64,000 nucleotides of DNA from Kitasatospora phosalacinea (GTDB lineage Bacteria; Actinomycetota; Actinomycetes; Streptomycetales; Streptomycetaceae): assembly GCF_030268885.1 (NCBI RefSeq), contig NZ_BSSA01000032.1, positions 33,712-97,711 on the forward strand, given 5' to 3'. The position numbers and the translations under genes were made by a program. Position 1 is the stretch's first letter. Each line of letters starts with the position of its first letter. Below the pieces are notes generated by a model. The model was not told the origin of the DNA. It saw nothing but the letters and a program-made list of their open reading frames with translations, and searched no databases. This document shows, piece after piece, positions 54,152 to 62,724 of the stretch.

Positions 54152-54865
54152 ATGGACAACACTAGCGGCGTCGGCGTTCTCGACAAGGCCGCTCTGGTGC
54201 TCAGCGCACTGGAGTCGGGCCCCGCCACGTTGGCGGGGCTGGTCGCCGCCACCGGTCTGGCACGGCCCACGGCCCACCGACTCGCCGTCGCACTCGAACA
54301 CCACCGCCTCGTCACCCGCGACATGCAGGGCCGCTTCATCCTCGGCCCCCGCCTCGCCGAACTCTCCGCCGCCGCGGGCGAGGACCGCCTGCTGGCCGCC
54401 GCCGGCCCGGTCCTCACCCACCTGCGGGACGTGACGGGCGAGAGCGCCCAGCTCTACCGCCGCCAGGGCGAGATGCGGATCTGCGTGGCCGCCGCCGAGC
54501 GCCTCTCCGGCCTGCGCGACACCGTGCCGGTCGGCTCCACCCTCCCGATGAAGGCCGGCTCCGCCGCCCAGGTCCTGCTCGCCTGGGAGGAGCCCGAGCG
54601 CCTGCACCGCGGCCTCCAGGGCGCCCGCTTCACCGCCACCGCCCTCAGCGGCGTCCGCCGCCGCGGCTGGGCGCAGTCCATCGGCGAGCGCGAGCCCGGC
54701 GTCGCCTCGGTCTCCGCCCCCGTCCGCGGTCCCTCCAACCGCGTCGTCGCCGCCGTCTCCGTCTCCGGGCCCATCGAGCGCCTCACCCGCCACCCCGGCC
54801 GGATGCACGCCCAGGCCATCATCGAAGCCGCGAACCGCCTCACCGAGGCCCTCCGTCGCACCTGA
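54152..54865 (+). CDS. ndgR: IclR-family regulator NdgR
   Basis: 237 aa. N-terminal winged helix MDNTSGVGVLDKAALVLSAL, GLARPTAHRLAVALEHHRLV; C-terminal effector domain ESAQLYRRQGEMRICVAAAE and PMKAGSAAQVLLAW. NdgR (AreB in S. clavuligerus) regulates leucine and other amino-acid genes. The ATG at 54152 has almost no ribosome-binding site, so the message may be leaderless; seven more in-frame codons lie upstream from 54131. Confidence 0.93.
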   Translation: MDNTSGVGVLDKAALVLSALESGPATLAGLVAATGLARPTAHRLAVALEHHRLVTRDMQGRFILGPRLAELSAAAGEDRLLAAAGPVLTHLRDVTGESAQLYRRQGEMRICVAAAERLSGLRDTVPVGSTLPMKAGSAAQVLLAWEEPERLHRGLQGARFTATALSGVRRRGWAQSIGEREPGVASVSAPVRGPSNRVVAAVSVSGPIERLTRHPGRMHAQAIIEAANRLTEALRRT

Positions 54866-54882
54866 ACGACCCCGTGGCACCA

Positions 54883-54916
54883 CGATGCCCTCCCGCCCGA
54901 CGGCGGGAGGGCATCG
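54883..54916 (+). terminator. terminator after ndgR
   Basis: Perfect 15-bp stem CGATGCCCTCCCGCC / GGCGGGAGGGCATCG with CGAC loop, 17 bases past the stop. Confidence 0.85.
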
Positions 54917-55023
54917 CCGCATCGGGGCGGGGAGGAGAGGGGGGAAGGCCGCGCGCACGCGGGGGTGGAGGTGCCGGCTCCCGGGGGGACGCACGGGAGG
55001 CGGGTGGACGGGGGCGGACATGC

Positions 55024-55046
55024 AAAAAGCCCCGGTTTCCCGGAGC
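55024..55046 (-). terminator. intrinsic terminator of the tRNA cluster
   Basis: Read on the minus strand: GCTCCGG, GAAA tetraloop, CCGGGGC, then TTTTT. Classical stem plus U-run, 20 bases past the last tRNA. Confidence 0.88.
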
Positions 55047-55066
55047 TCGTGCAGTGAGTTTCTTGG

Positions 55067-55138
55067 CTGGGGTACCAGGACTCGAACCTAGACTAAATGA
55101 ACCAGAATCACTCGTGCTGCCAATTACACCATACCCCA
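55067..55138 (-). tRNA. tRNA-Gln (CUG), variant copy
   Basis: 72 nt cloverleaf with anticodon CTG in GATTCTGGTTC, T-loop GGTTCGAGTCC, acceptor TGGGGTA/TACCCCA and discriminator G. CCA is encoded (55064-55066). The anticodon stem is AGTGA/TCATT with a G-U pair, unlike the other copy. Last of five tRNAs. Confidence 0.95.
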
Positions 55139-55142
55139 AAAG

Positions 55143-55215
55143 TACCCCCGACCGGATTCGAACCGGCGCTACCGCCTTGAGAGGGCGGCGTGCTAGGCCA
55201 CTACACAACGGGGGC
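55143..55215 (-). tRNA. tRNA-Glu (CUC), copy 3
   Basis: 73 nt, anticodon CTC in GCCCTCTCAAGGC, T-arm CCGGTTCGAATCCGG, starts GCCCCCG, no CCA in the gene. Same sequence as the next two. Confidence 0.96.
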
Positions 55216-55228
55216 CCGAATGAGTGAG

Positions 55229-55301
55229 TACCCCCGACCGGATTCGAACCGGCGCTACCGCCTTGAGAGGGCGGCGTGCTAGGCCACTACACAACGGGGG
55301 C
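55229..55301 (-). tRNA. tRNA-Glu (CUC), copy 2
   Basis: Identical 73-nt gene to copy 3, 13 bases from it. Middle gene of the cluster. Confidence 0.96.
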
Positions 55302-55336
55302 GGGACTCATTCGCTTTGCAATTGTCAAGAATTGCG

Positions 55337-55409
55337 TACCCCCGACCGGATTCGAACCGGCGCTACCGCCTTGAGAGGGCGGCGTGCTAGGCCACTACAC
55401 AACGGGGGC
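55337..55409 (-). tRNA. tRNA-Glu (CUC), copy 1
   Basis: Identical 73-nt gene, 35 bases from copy 2. Confidence 0.96.
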
Positions 55410-55428
55410 TCACTGCAGATGTGCTGCG

Positions 55429-55500
55429 CTGGGGTACCAGGACTCGAACCTAGACTAACTGAACCAGAATCAGTCGTGCTGCCAATTACACCATACCCCA
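55429..55500 (-). tRNA. tRNA-Gln (CUG), standard copy
   Basis: 72 nt, anticodon CTG with a fully paired stem ACTGA/TCAGT; no CCA encoded (CCCAGCGC follows). First tRNA of the transcript, downstream of gltX, whose product charges tRNA-Glu and, in many actinomycetes, also tRNA-Gln before amidation by GatCAB. Confidence 0.96.
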
Positions 55501-55688
55501 CCAGAGTTCAACCCCTCTGCGGGGTCTTCCTCGGTGTCTTGCGCCTCCCTGCCCGGGCGGCGCAGAAAGAACATTACCCGACGCCCCGCCCCGCTCCAAA
55601 ATCGATAACCGCAGGCAGCGCGCCGGACACCTGCGGGCCAGGTCAGCGACACGGCCAGCAGGTGCCGGGAGGGGGCCCGGGAGGCGGC

Positions 55689-57191
55689 TCAGGAGGCCGG
55701 GAGGAGCTCCAGGGCGGCGCGCAGGCGACGGAGCGTCTCCTCGCGGCCGAGCAGTTCCATGGACTCGAACAGCGGCGGGGAGACCCGGCGGCCGGTGACC
55801 GCGACCCGCAGCGGGGTGAAGGCGAACTTGGGCTTGATGCCCAGGCCGTCGACCAGGGCCTCGCGCAGGGCGGCCTGGATCGGGTCGGGGGTGAAGTCGG
55901 GCAGCGCGGTGAGCGCCCGGACCGAGGCCTCCAGGACCGGACGGGCGTCCGCGGTGAGGGCCTTGGCGGCGTCCTCGGGGTCGACGGTGAAGTCGGCGGG
56001 GTCGACGAACAGGAAGCCGGCCATGGTGACGATCTCGGAGAGGACGACCATCCGCTCCTGGGTGAGCGGCGCGACCTTGGCGAGCAGGTCGAGCTGCTCG
56101 GCGGTGGGCTCGGCCGGGAGCAGGCCGGGGGCCTGCAGGTAGGGCACCAGGCGCCTGACGAACTCCTCGGGGGCGAGGCGGCGGACGTGCTCGGCGTTGA
56201 TGTGCTCGGCCTTCTTGAGGTCGAAGCGGGCCGGGTTGCCGTTGACGTCGTCGATGTCGAAGGCGGCGACCATCTCGTCGATGTCGAAGATGTCGCGGTC
56301 CTCGGCGAGCGACCAGCCCAGCAGGGCCAGGTAGTTGAGCAGGCCCTCGGGGAGGAAGCCGCGCTCGCGGTAGAGGTTGAGCGAGGCCTGCGGGTCGCGC
56401 TTGGAGAGCTTCTTGTTGCCCTCGCCCATCACGTACGGCAGGTGGCCGAACTGCGGGGTGGTGCCGTTGCCGACGCCGATCTCGGCGAGGGCGGCGTAGA
56501 GGGCGATCTGACGGGGCGTCGAGGAGAGCAGGTCCTCGCCGCGCAGGACGTGGGTGATCTCCATCAGGGCGTCGTCGACCGGGTTGACCAGGGTGTACAG
56601 CGGGGCGCCGTTGGCCCGGACGATGCCGTAGTCGGGGACGTCCTTCGGGTCGAAGGAGATCGGGCCGCGCACCAGGTCGTCGAAGGCGAGGGTGGTGTCG
56701 GGCATCCGGAAGCGGAGGATCGACGGGCGGCCCTCCGCCTCGTAGGCGGCCCGCTGCTCGGCCGTCAGGTCGCGGCAGTGGCCGTCGTAGCCGGAGGGCC
56801 GGCCGGCGGCGCGGGCGGCCTCGCGGCGGGCGTCGAGCTCCTCGGTGGTGCAGTAGCAGGGGTAGGCGTGGCCGGCCTCGCGCAGGCGCTTCGCGACGTC
56901 CGCGTAGACGTCCATCCGCTGCGACTGGCGGTAGGGGGCGTGCGGGCCGCCGACCTCGGGGCCCTCGTTCCAGTCGAAGCCGAGCCAGCGCATGGCGTCG
57001 AGCAGCTGCTGGTACGACTCCTCGGAGTCGCGGGCCGCGTCGGTGTCCTCGATGCGGAAGACCAGGGTGCCGCCGTTGTGCCGGGCGTAGGCCCAGTTGA
57101 ACAGGGCGGTGCGGACCAGGCCGACGTGCGGGTTGCCGGTCGGGGAGGGGCAGAAGCGGACCCGGACGGCGGGGTTCTTCTTCTCTGACAC
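55689..57191 (-). CDS. gltX: glutamyl-tRNA synthetase
   Basis: 500 aa class I synthetase. FCPSPTGNPHVGLVRTALFN is the HIGH-type site, KLSKRDPQASLNLY the KMSKS loop; the C-terminal anticodon-binding domain is normal. GTG at 57191 (VSEKKNPAVRVRFCPSPTG) follows AAGGA; ATG 57209 overlaps the upstream stop as ATGA and would add six residues. It follows the FAH-family gene and precedes the tRNA-Glu/Gln cluster. Confidence 0.97.
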   Translation of the reverse strand: MSEKKNPAVRVRFCPSPTGNPHVGLVRTALFNWAYARHNGGTLVFRIEDTDAARDSEESYQQLLDAMRWLGFDWNEGPEVGGPHAPYRQSQRMDVYADVAKRLREAGHAYPCYCTTEELDARREAARAAGRPSGYDGHCRDLTAEQRAAYEAEGRPSILRFRMPDTTLAFDDLVRGPISFDPKDVPDYGIVRANGAPLYTLVNPVDDALMEITHVLRGEDLLSSTPRQIALYAALAEIGVGNGTTPQFGHLPYVMGEGNKKLSKRDPQASLNLYRERGFLPEGLLNYLALLGWSLAEDRDIFDIDEMVAAFDIDDVNGNPARFDLKKAEHINAEHVRRLAPEEFVRRLVPYLQAPGLLPAEPTAEQLDLLAKVAPLTQERMVVLSEIVTMAGFLFVDPADFTVDPEDAAKALTADARPVLEASVRALTALPDFTPDPIQAALREALVDGLGIKPKFAFTPLRVAVTGRRVSPPLFESMELLGREETLRRLRAALELLPAS

Positions 57192-57205
57192 GCTTGCTGC
57201 TTCCT

Positions 57206-58003
57206 TCATCGCTTGACGACCTTGTTGGAGAGGGTGCCGATGCCTTCGACGGAGACGGCGACCTCGTCGCCGACGCTCAGCGGGCCGACGCCCGCGGGGG
57301 TGCCGGTGAGGATGACGTCGCCGGGGAGCAGCGTCATCGCCTCGGAGACGTGCACGATCAGCTCGGCGACCGAGCGGACCATCTGGGAGGTGCGGCCGGC
57401 CTGGCGGAGCTCGCCGTTGACGGTGCAGGTGACGGCCAGGTCGGCGGGGTCGAGGTCGGTCTCGATCCAGGGGCCGAGCGGGCAGGAGGTGTCGAAGCCC
57501 TTGGCGCGGGCCCACTGGCCCTCGCGCTGCTGCACGTCGCGGGCGGTGACGTCGTTGGCGCAGGTGTAGCCGAAGACCACCTCGGGGACGCGCTCCAGCG
57601 GCACCTCGCGGCACATCCGGCCGATCACCACGGCGAGTTCGGCCTCGTGCTGCACGTCCGAGGAGAACGGCGGGTAGGCGATCGACTCGGTGGGGCCGAT
57701 GACGGCGGTGGAGGGCTTGAAGAACGTCAGCGGGACGGCGGGGACCTCGTTGCCCAGCTCGGCGGCGTGCGCGGCGTAGTTCCGGCCGACGGCGACGATC
57801 TTGCTGGGGAGCATCGGGGCCAGCAGCCGGACGTCCTGCAGGCGGTGGGTCTCGCCGGTCGGCTGGGGGGTGCCGAAGGGGTGCCCGGCCAGGGTGTGGA
57901 CCACCAGCGAGTCGGGTTGCGCGGCATCCCCCTCGATGATTCCGAAGGAGACCGAGCCCGCCGCGGGGCTCCCTTCGCGGACGGAGAACCTGGCGATACG
58001 CAC
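57206..58003 (-). CDS. fumarylacetoacetate hydrolase family protein
   Basis: 265 aa. VRIARFSVREGSPAAGSVSF, VAVGRNYAAHAAELG, metal ligands in DVQHEAELAVVIGR and DVTARDVQQREGQWARAKGF, and GDVILTGTPAGVGPL. Substrate could be an acylpyruvate or 2-hydroxyhepta-dienedioate-type compound. The gltX-FAH pair is kept in mycobacteria (Rv2992c-Rv2993c), so the link is old. GTG at 58003. Confidence 0.93.
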   Translation of the reverse strand: MRIARFSVREGSPAAGSVSFGIIEGDAAQPDSLVVHTLAGHPFGTPQPTGETHRLQDVRLLAPMLPSKIVAVGRNYAAHAAELGNEVPAVPLTFFKPSTAVIGPTESIAYPPFSSDVQHEAELAVVIGRMCREVPLERVPEVVFGYTCANDVTARDVQQREGQWARAKGFDTSCPLGPWIETDLDPADLAVTCTVNGELRQAGRTSQMVRSVAELIVHVSEAMTLLPGDVILTGTPAGVGPLSVGDEVAVSVEGIGTLSNKVVKR

Positions 58004-58107
58004 AGCCCTGCAACCTCTCGGTTCGTCGGCCGTCCGGACGCTCCCGGACGGCTGCCGAGCCCGCAGTACCGGGCCCGGCTGGTGCCACCAGGTTATCGAG
58101 GCGGGGG

Positions 58108-58314
58108 TCAGTCCCGCGGCAGGCGGGGGGCCGGGGCGGTCATCAGGACCGTGCGGCGCGGGTTGGCCGTGCTGGCGGGGAGCTCGGTGGCGTACGCCCG
58201 CCGGGTGCGGCCGGACGCGAAGCCCGGGAGCTGGGAGAAGTCCGCGACGGAGGCCAGGGTGGTGCGGCGCGGGTTGGCCGTGGAACGGGTGGCCTCGGTG
58301 GTCGTCTCGGACAT
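58108..58314 (-). CDS. small protein with duplicated STANPRRT unit, function unknown
   Basis: 68 aa from ATG 58314 (or GTG 58326). STANPRRTTLASVADFSQLP and later STANPRRTVLMTAPAPRL share an octapeptide, and the DNA has a 21-bp perfect direct repeat (58151-58171 and 58262-58282) exactly 111 bp (37 codons) apart. Nearly every third position is G or C, so it is coding. It contains three Arg-Arg pairs, no Cys, no membrane helix. It lies 104 bases upstream of the FAH gene on the same strand and diverges from cvnA. A processed peptide is possible; no maturation enzyme is next to it. Confidence 0.65.
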   Translation of the reverse strand: MSETTTEATRSTANPRRTTLASVADFSQLPGFASGRTRRAYATELPASTANPRRTVLMTAPAPRLPRD

Positions 58315-58778
58315 TTGCGTCAGCACCCTTGTTTCGCTCGAACGGACTTTTGCACGGGCCCGCCGCTGGGCAGGCTCCGATCAACCCTGTCAGGTTAGGG
58401 AGCCCATTCCACAGCGGCCGTGACCAAAGCTACACATCGAGCTGTGATTTTGCTCACAATTACCGGAGCAAAGGGCGCGTAGGCGGCGATTCGGGACCAA
58501 TGGCGAAATCCACCATTGCGGATATCCCGGACATTCCACGCACAACCCGATCTTCCCGTTCGTTGACCGGGTCATGTCGAGTGTCCGAAAAGGACCGTAT
58601 TCCGGGGCGGATGCGCCACGCAACGTGAGGCCCCGCGCGCGGAGGGTGGCCCAGGACACCGTGTCGTAACGGCCCTTGTTGGACTTCCCCCGCTGTGCTG
58701 GAATGCCACGGAAAAACTCGACACCGCCCTATCTCCGCCCGGCGGGGAAGGGCGCCCGGTCCAGAGGTTGCGACGCCA
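58315..58778. other. 464-bp divergent region upstream of the conservon
   Basis: No other gene. A+T content rises between 58400 and 58570. It contains a TGTGA-N6-TCACA palindrome. The promoter of cvnA should lie between about 58560 and 58760. GAGG at 58763 is a distant ribosome-binding site for GTG 58779. Confidence 0.5.
58443..58458. promoter_or_regulatory. Crp-like palindrome TGTGA-N6-TCACA
   Basis: Exact match to the E. coli CRP consensus; relative to the Streptomyces Crp motif GTG(N)6GNCAC it differs at the G. It lies 129 bases from the small gene and 321 from cvnA. Binding is inferred. Confidence 0.45.
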
Positions 58779-61700
58779 GTGCAGGGACGTTTCAAGAGGG
58801 GCAGCGGCGCCGCGGGTGACCCGGAGTCGCGCGAGCCCGTGGCCGGCCCCCACCAGGCGGCACCGGCGACGACGGGCCACGGAGAGCGGCCGTACGGCGC
58901 TCCCGCCGAGCCCGCCGCCGAGAGCGGTGCGCAGGGCGCGAACGCCGCGCCGCAGGAACGGGTCGACGACAGGTCGGCCGACAAGAAGAGCAAGCGGGCC
59001 AGGCTCCGCGGCACGCTCACCCGCCGCCGCGCGACCGGCCTGAGCCGCTTCGCCATGCGCAACTGGCGAATCCGCACCCGCCTGATCGCCCTGCTCTTCC
59101 TGCCCGTGATCGTGGCGCTCGTCCTCGGCGGCCTGCGCGTGCAGAGCTCGATGGAGAACTCCCGCGAGCTCTCCCAGATGAGCGACCTGGCCGAGCTGGC
59201 CCGGAGCGCGACCGACCTGGCCCACGCCCTGCAGACCGAGCGCGACATCTCCGCCGGTCCGCTGGCGGCCGGCGGCACCGCGGCCGCCGACAAGGAGATC
59301 ACCAAGGCGCAGAGCGACACCAACGCGCTCTCCAAGAAGTTCACCGCCGCGGCCGACAAGTTCGACAACCTCGACCTGGCCGGTTCCAAGACCCTGCTGC
59401 TGCAGGTCCGCCGCGACCTCAACAGCCTCTCCGGCGCCCGCACCGGCGCGTTCCGGGACCCGAAGAACATCCAGGCGACGATCACCAACTACGACGCGAT
59501 CATCGTCGACCTGCTCGGCGCCACCCAGGACATCGCGGTCACCTCGAACTCCTCCGAGCTGATCACGGCCACCCGCTCGCTGTACCAGTTCTCGCTGTCC
59601 AAGGAGTACACCTCCATGCAGCGTGCGCTGATCTCCGCGGCGCTGGCCAACCCCGCGGGCCCCGACCTCTCCTCGTCCGACGAGACCTTCGGCATCCGGC
59701 TGATGAACTCCGAGGACAACGCCACCCAGAACTTCACCGCGATCTACGGCGAGGGCGCGGCCCGCTCGCTGCGCTCCGCGATGAGCTTCAACAAGGTGAT
59801 CGCCGAGGCCGACCGGTTCTCCAAGGCCGTCCTCACCCCCAACGGCATCAAGCAGACCGACGACGTCAGCTACCAGCAGTGGTACGAGGAGGCCACGGCC
59901 AAGATCACCGCCCAGCGGGCGATCGAGACCACCCTGCTGGCGAACCTGAACGGCAAGGCCCAGAAGCTCCAGTCCGACGCCGACACCGAGTCGGTGATCA
60001 ACGCCTCGCTGGTCGCCCTGGTGCTCGTCGTCGCCATCGCCGGCGCCGCCCTGGTGGCCCGCTCGATGGTGCGCTCGCTGACCCGCCTGCAGACCTCCGC
60101 CGAGGACGTCGCCGAGCGCCGCCTGCCGGAGCTGGTCAAGACCCTCTCCGAGAGCGACCCGCAGGACGTCGACGTCACCGTCGAGCCGGTCGGCGTCGAC
60201 TCCGCCGACGAGATCGGCCACGTGGCGCACGCGTTCGACATGGTGCACCGCGAGGCGGTCCGCCTGGCCGCCGAGCAGGCGCTGCTGCGCGGCAACATCA
60301 ACGCGATGTTCACCAACCTCTCGCGCCGCAGCCAGGGCCTGATCCAGCGCCAGCTGTCGCTGATCTCCGAGCTGGAGAGCCGCGAGGCGGACCCGGACCA
60401 GCTGGCCTCGCTGTTCAAGCTCGACCACCTCGCGACCCGCATGCGCCGCAACGGCGAGAACCTCCTCGTCCTCGCGGGCGAGGACCCGGGCCGCCGCTGG
60501 ACCCGCCCCGTCCCGCTGGTCGACGTGCTGCGCGCCGCCGCCTCCGAGGTGGAGCAGTACGAGCGCGTCGAGCTCGCCTCGGTGCCCACCGCCGAGGTGG
60601 CCGGCCGCGTCGTCAACGACCTCGTCCACCTGCTCGCCGAGCTGCTGGAGAACGCCACCTCGTTCTCCTCCCCGCAGACCCGGGTCCGGGTCACCGGCCA
60701 CGCCCTGCCGGACGGCCGGGTGCTGATCGAGATCCACGACACCGGCATCGGCCTCTCCCCCGACGACCTCGCCGACATCAACGAGCGCCTCGCGAACCCG
60801 CCGGTCGTGGACGTCTCCGTCTCCCGCCGGATGGGCCTGTTCGTGGTCGGCCGGCTGTCCCTGCGGCACGGCATCCGGATCCAGCTCCGCCCGTCCGACT
60901 CCGGCGGCACCACCGCGCTGGTCATGCTGCCGGTCGACGTCACCAACTCCGCCGAGCGGCGCGGCAACCGGCCCGGTGCGGGCGCCGGTGCCGGTGCCGG
61001 TGCGGGCCAGCCCGGCGGCAAGCAGCAGCGCGGCCTGGCGCCGACGCCGCGCCAGCAGGGCCGTCCCGGGGGCGACCTGCCCGGCGGCGGGCGCACCGCG
61101 CTCGGCCAGGCGGGCCCGAACGACCCCGCGGGCCGTCCGCAGCTGGGCCAGGGCCCGGGCGGCGGCAGCCCCGACCTGTTCTCCCCCGCCGGGTCCTCCG
61201 GCCCGTCCGCGCCGCGGCGCGTGCCGGGCGGTCCCGGGGGTCAGGGCGCGCCCGGCGGCCAGCCGGGCGACGGCGGGTTCGGCCCGGGCGGCGCGTTCGG
61301 CACCGGCCCGGCCCAGGGCGGCCGCTCCGGTGGGCTGCCGACCCGTTCGGCGGGCCAGTCGCTGCGCGAGAACCCGGTGGCGCCGGGCGGACCGGGGCCG
61401 TCGGCCCCGGCCGGTCCGGGTGCGGGTGCGCCGGGCGCGGGCGGGCTGCCGCCCCGCCGGGTGCCGGGTGCCTCGGGTGCGCCGGGCCTGCAGGGCGGTC
61501 CGGGCGGCGGTCTGCCGCCGCGGCGTCCGCAGCCGGGCCAGCAGGGGCAGCCGGGCCAGCCGCCGCAGGGCGGTCCGCAGGGGCCGCGCCGTCCGCAGGG
61601 CCCGCAGGCTCCGCAGGGCGGTCCGCAGCAGGGCCAGCAGCAGCGTCCGTTCGGCGAGCCGACCCAGCACGGGCGGGCCGAGCAGCCGCAGCGGCGTCCG

Positions 61701-62714
61701 CTGCCGCAACAGCCGGGCGCGCCGATCGAGGCGGCGCCGGGCGACCAGTCCGGCCTGTTCGGGCGGCCGCGGTTCGAGGCGTCCGACATCGACCCGCGCG
61801 ACCCGCTGGGCCTCGGCCTGGTGGAGCCGGTGCTGCCGGACCCGGTCGGCCAGGGCGTCCCGCCGCTGCCGCCGCAGGCCCAGCAGCAGCCGCCGCAGCA
61901 GCAGTTCGCGGAGCGTCCGCAGCCGATGGCGCTGCCGACCGCCGGTGAGCGGCCGGCCGGTCCGGTGCAGGGCCAGGAGCAGCTCCGGTCGCGTCCGTAC
62001 CAGCCGCAGCGTCCCGGCACCTCCGCGCCGGGCTTCGTCCAGCAGTCCCCGCAGCAGGCGCCGCAGGCCGAGCGGCAGCGTCCGCAGGGCCAGCCCGGTC
62101 AGCCGGGCCAGGGCCTGCCGCCGCGTCCGACCGGTCCGCAGGGCGGTGCGCCGCAGGGTGCCCCGCAGCAGCGTCCGGCCGGTCCGCAGGGCCAGCCGGG
62201 CCAGCCCGGCCAGGGCCGTCCGTTCCCCGGCCAGGGGCAGGGCCCGGGCCAGGGGCAGCGTCCGGCGGCGCCGTTCGGCGGTGCTCCGGCGGGCGGCGCG
62301 GTGGACCCGCAGGGCGATCCGGACGCGCCGTGGCGCCCGTCGGCGAACGACGAGCGCTGGCGGCGGGCCGAGCAGATGCGCGAGCCGCAGACCAACGGCC
62401 TGACCACCTCGGGGCTGCCTCGCCGCACCCCGCAGGCCAACCTGGTCTCCGGCAGCGCCGAGGCCAGCCCGCTGACCGGACCCCAGGTCTCGCGCAGCCC
62501 GGAGGAGGTGCGCGGTCGGCTGACCAACCTGCGCCGCGGCATCCAGCAGGGCCGCCAGGCGGGCACGCAGCAGTCGGGCTTCGGCGGTCCCGGGTCGCAG
62601 CAGCGGCCTGGCTTCGACTTCGGCGGGACGTCCGAGGGCTACCGGGGAGCCCGGGGCGGGCGGTCCGACGTCGATGGCAACAACGGCTTCGGCCCCGAGC
62701 ACCAGGAGCGTTGA
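58779..62714 (+). CDS. cvnA: conservon sensor kinase-like protein CvnA, with long disordered tail
   Basis: 1311 aa. A cytoplasmic basic N-terminus, membrane helix 1 (LIALLFLPVIVALVLGGLRV), an extracytoplasmic nitrate-sensor-like (NIT) helical domain, membrane helix 2 (ASLVALVLVVAIAGAALVAR), a HAMP-like linker, the helix LDHLATRMRRNGENLLVLAG, and a HATPase (ELLENATSFSSP, DTGIGLSPDDLAD). From about residue 730 to the end is Pro/Gly/Gln/Arg-rich sequence, closing with SPEEVRGRLTNLRRGIQQG. In S. coelicolor the cvn sets act as membrane complexes with a GTPase. GTG at 58779 opens the conserved VQGRFKRGSGAA. Confidence 0.95.
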   Translation: MQGRFKRGSGAAGDPESREPVAGPHQAAPATTGHGERPYGAPAEPAAESGAQGANAAPQERVDDRSADKKSKRARLRGTLTRRRATGLSRFAMRNWRIRTRLIALLFLPVIVALVLGGLRVQSSMENSRELSQMSDLAELARSATDLAHALQTERDISAGPLAAGGTAAADKEITKAQSDTNALSKKFTAAADKFDNLDLAGSKTLLLQVRRDLNSLSGARTGAFRDPKNIQATITNYDAIIVDLLGATQDIAVTSNSSELITATRSLYQFSLSKEYTSMQRALISAALANPAGPDLSSSDETFGIRLMNSEDNATQNFTAIYGEGAARSLRSAMSFNKVIAEADRFSKAVLTPNGIKQTDDVSYQQWYEEATAKITAQRAIETTLLANLNGKAQKLQSDADTESVINASLVALVLVVAIAGAALVARSMVRSLTRLQTSAEDVAERRLPELVKTLSESDPQDVDVTVEPVGVDSADEIGHVAHAFDMVHREAVRLAAEQALLRGNINAMFTNLSRRSQGLIQRQLSLISELESREADPDQLASLFKLDHLATRMRRNGENLLVLAGEDPGRRWTRPVPLVDVLRAAASEVEQYERVELASVPTAEVAGRVVNDLVHLLAELLENATSFSSPQTRVRVTGHALPDGRVLIEIHDTGIGLSPDDLADINERLANPPVVDVSVSRRMGLFVVGRLSLRHGIRIQLRPSDSGGTTALVMLPVDVTNSAERRGNRPGAGAGAGAGAGQPGGKQQRGLAPTPRQQGRPGGDLPGGGRTALGQAGPNDPAGRPQLGQGPGGGSPDLFSPAGSSGPSAPRRVPGGPGGQGAPGGQPGDGGFGPGGAFGTGPAQGGRSGGLPTRSAGQSLRENPVAPGGPGPSAPAGPGAGAPGAGGLPPRRVPGASGAPGLQGGPGGGLPPRRPQPGQQGQPGQPPQGGPQGPRRPQGPQAPQGGPQQGQQQRPFGEPTQHGRAEQPQRRPLPQQPGAPIEAAPGDQSGLFGRPRFEASDIDPRDPLGLGLVEPVLPDPVGQGVPPLPPQAQQQPPQQQFAERPQPMALPTAGERPAGPVQGQEQLRSRPYQPQRPGTSAPGFVQQSPQQAPQAERQRPQGQPGQPGQGLPPRPTGPQGGAPQGAPQQRPAGPQGQPGQPGQGRPFPGQGQGPGQGQRPAAPFGGAPAGGAVDPQGDPDAPWRPSANDERWRRAEQMREPQTNGLTTSGLPRRTPQANLVSGSAEASPLTGPQVSRSPEEVRGRLTNLRRGIQQGRQAGTQQSGFGGPGSQQRPGFDFGGTSEGYRGARGGRSDVDGNNGFGPEHQER

Positions 62715-62724
62715 GTTGATCCAG

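Noticed and set aside
55143..55409. Three near-identical 73-bp repeats resembling a CRISPR or tandem array
   Set aside because: Each folds as tRNA-Glu with anticodon CTC, and the spacers have unequal lengths of 13 and 35 bases.
55064..55500. tRNA cluster as an attachment site for an integrative element
   Set aside because: No integrase, excisionase or 3' tRNA fragment repeat lies nearby; the recombinase-like gene is 29 kb away and inactive.
61000..62400. Internal DNA repeats in the cvnA tail as a mobile or CRISPR-like array
   Set aside because: Irregular CAGGGC/CCGCAG runs follow the Pro-Gln-Gly codons of one continuous frame.
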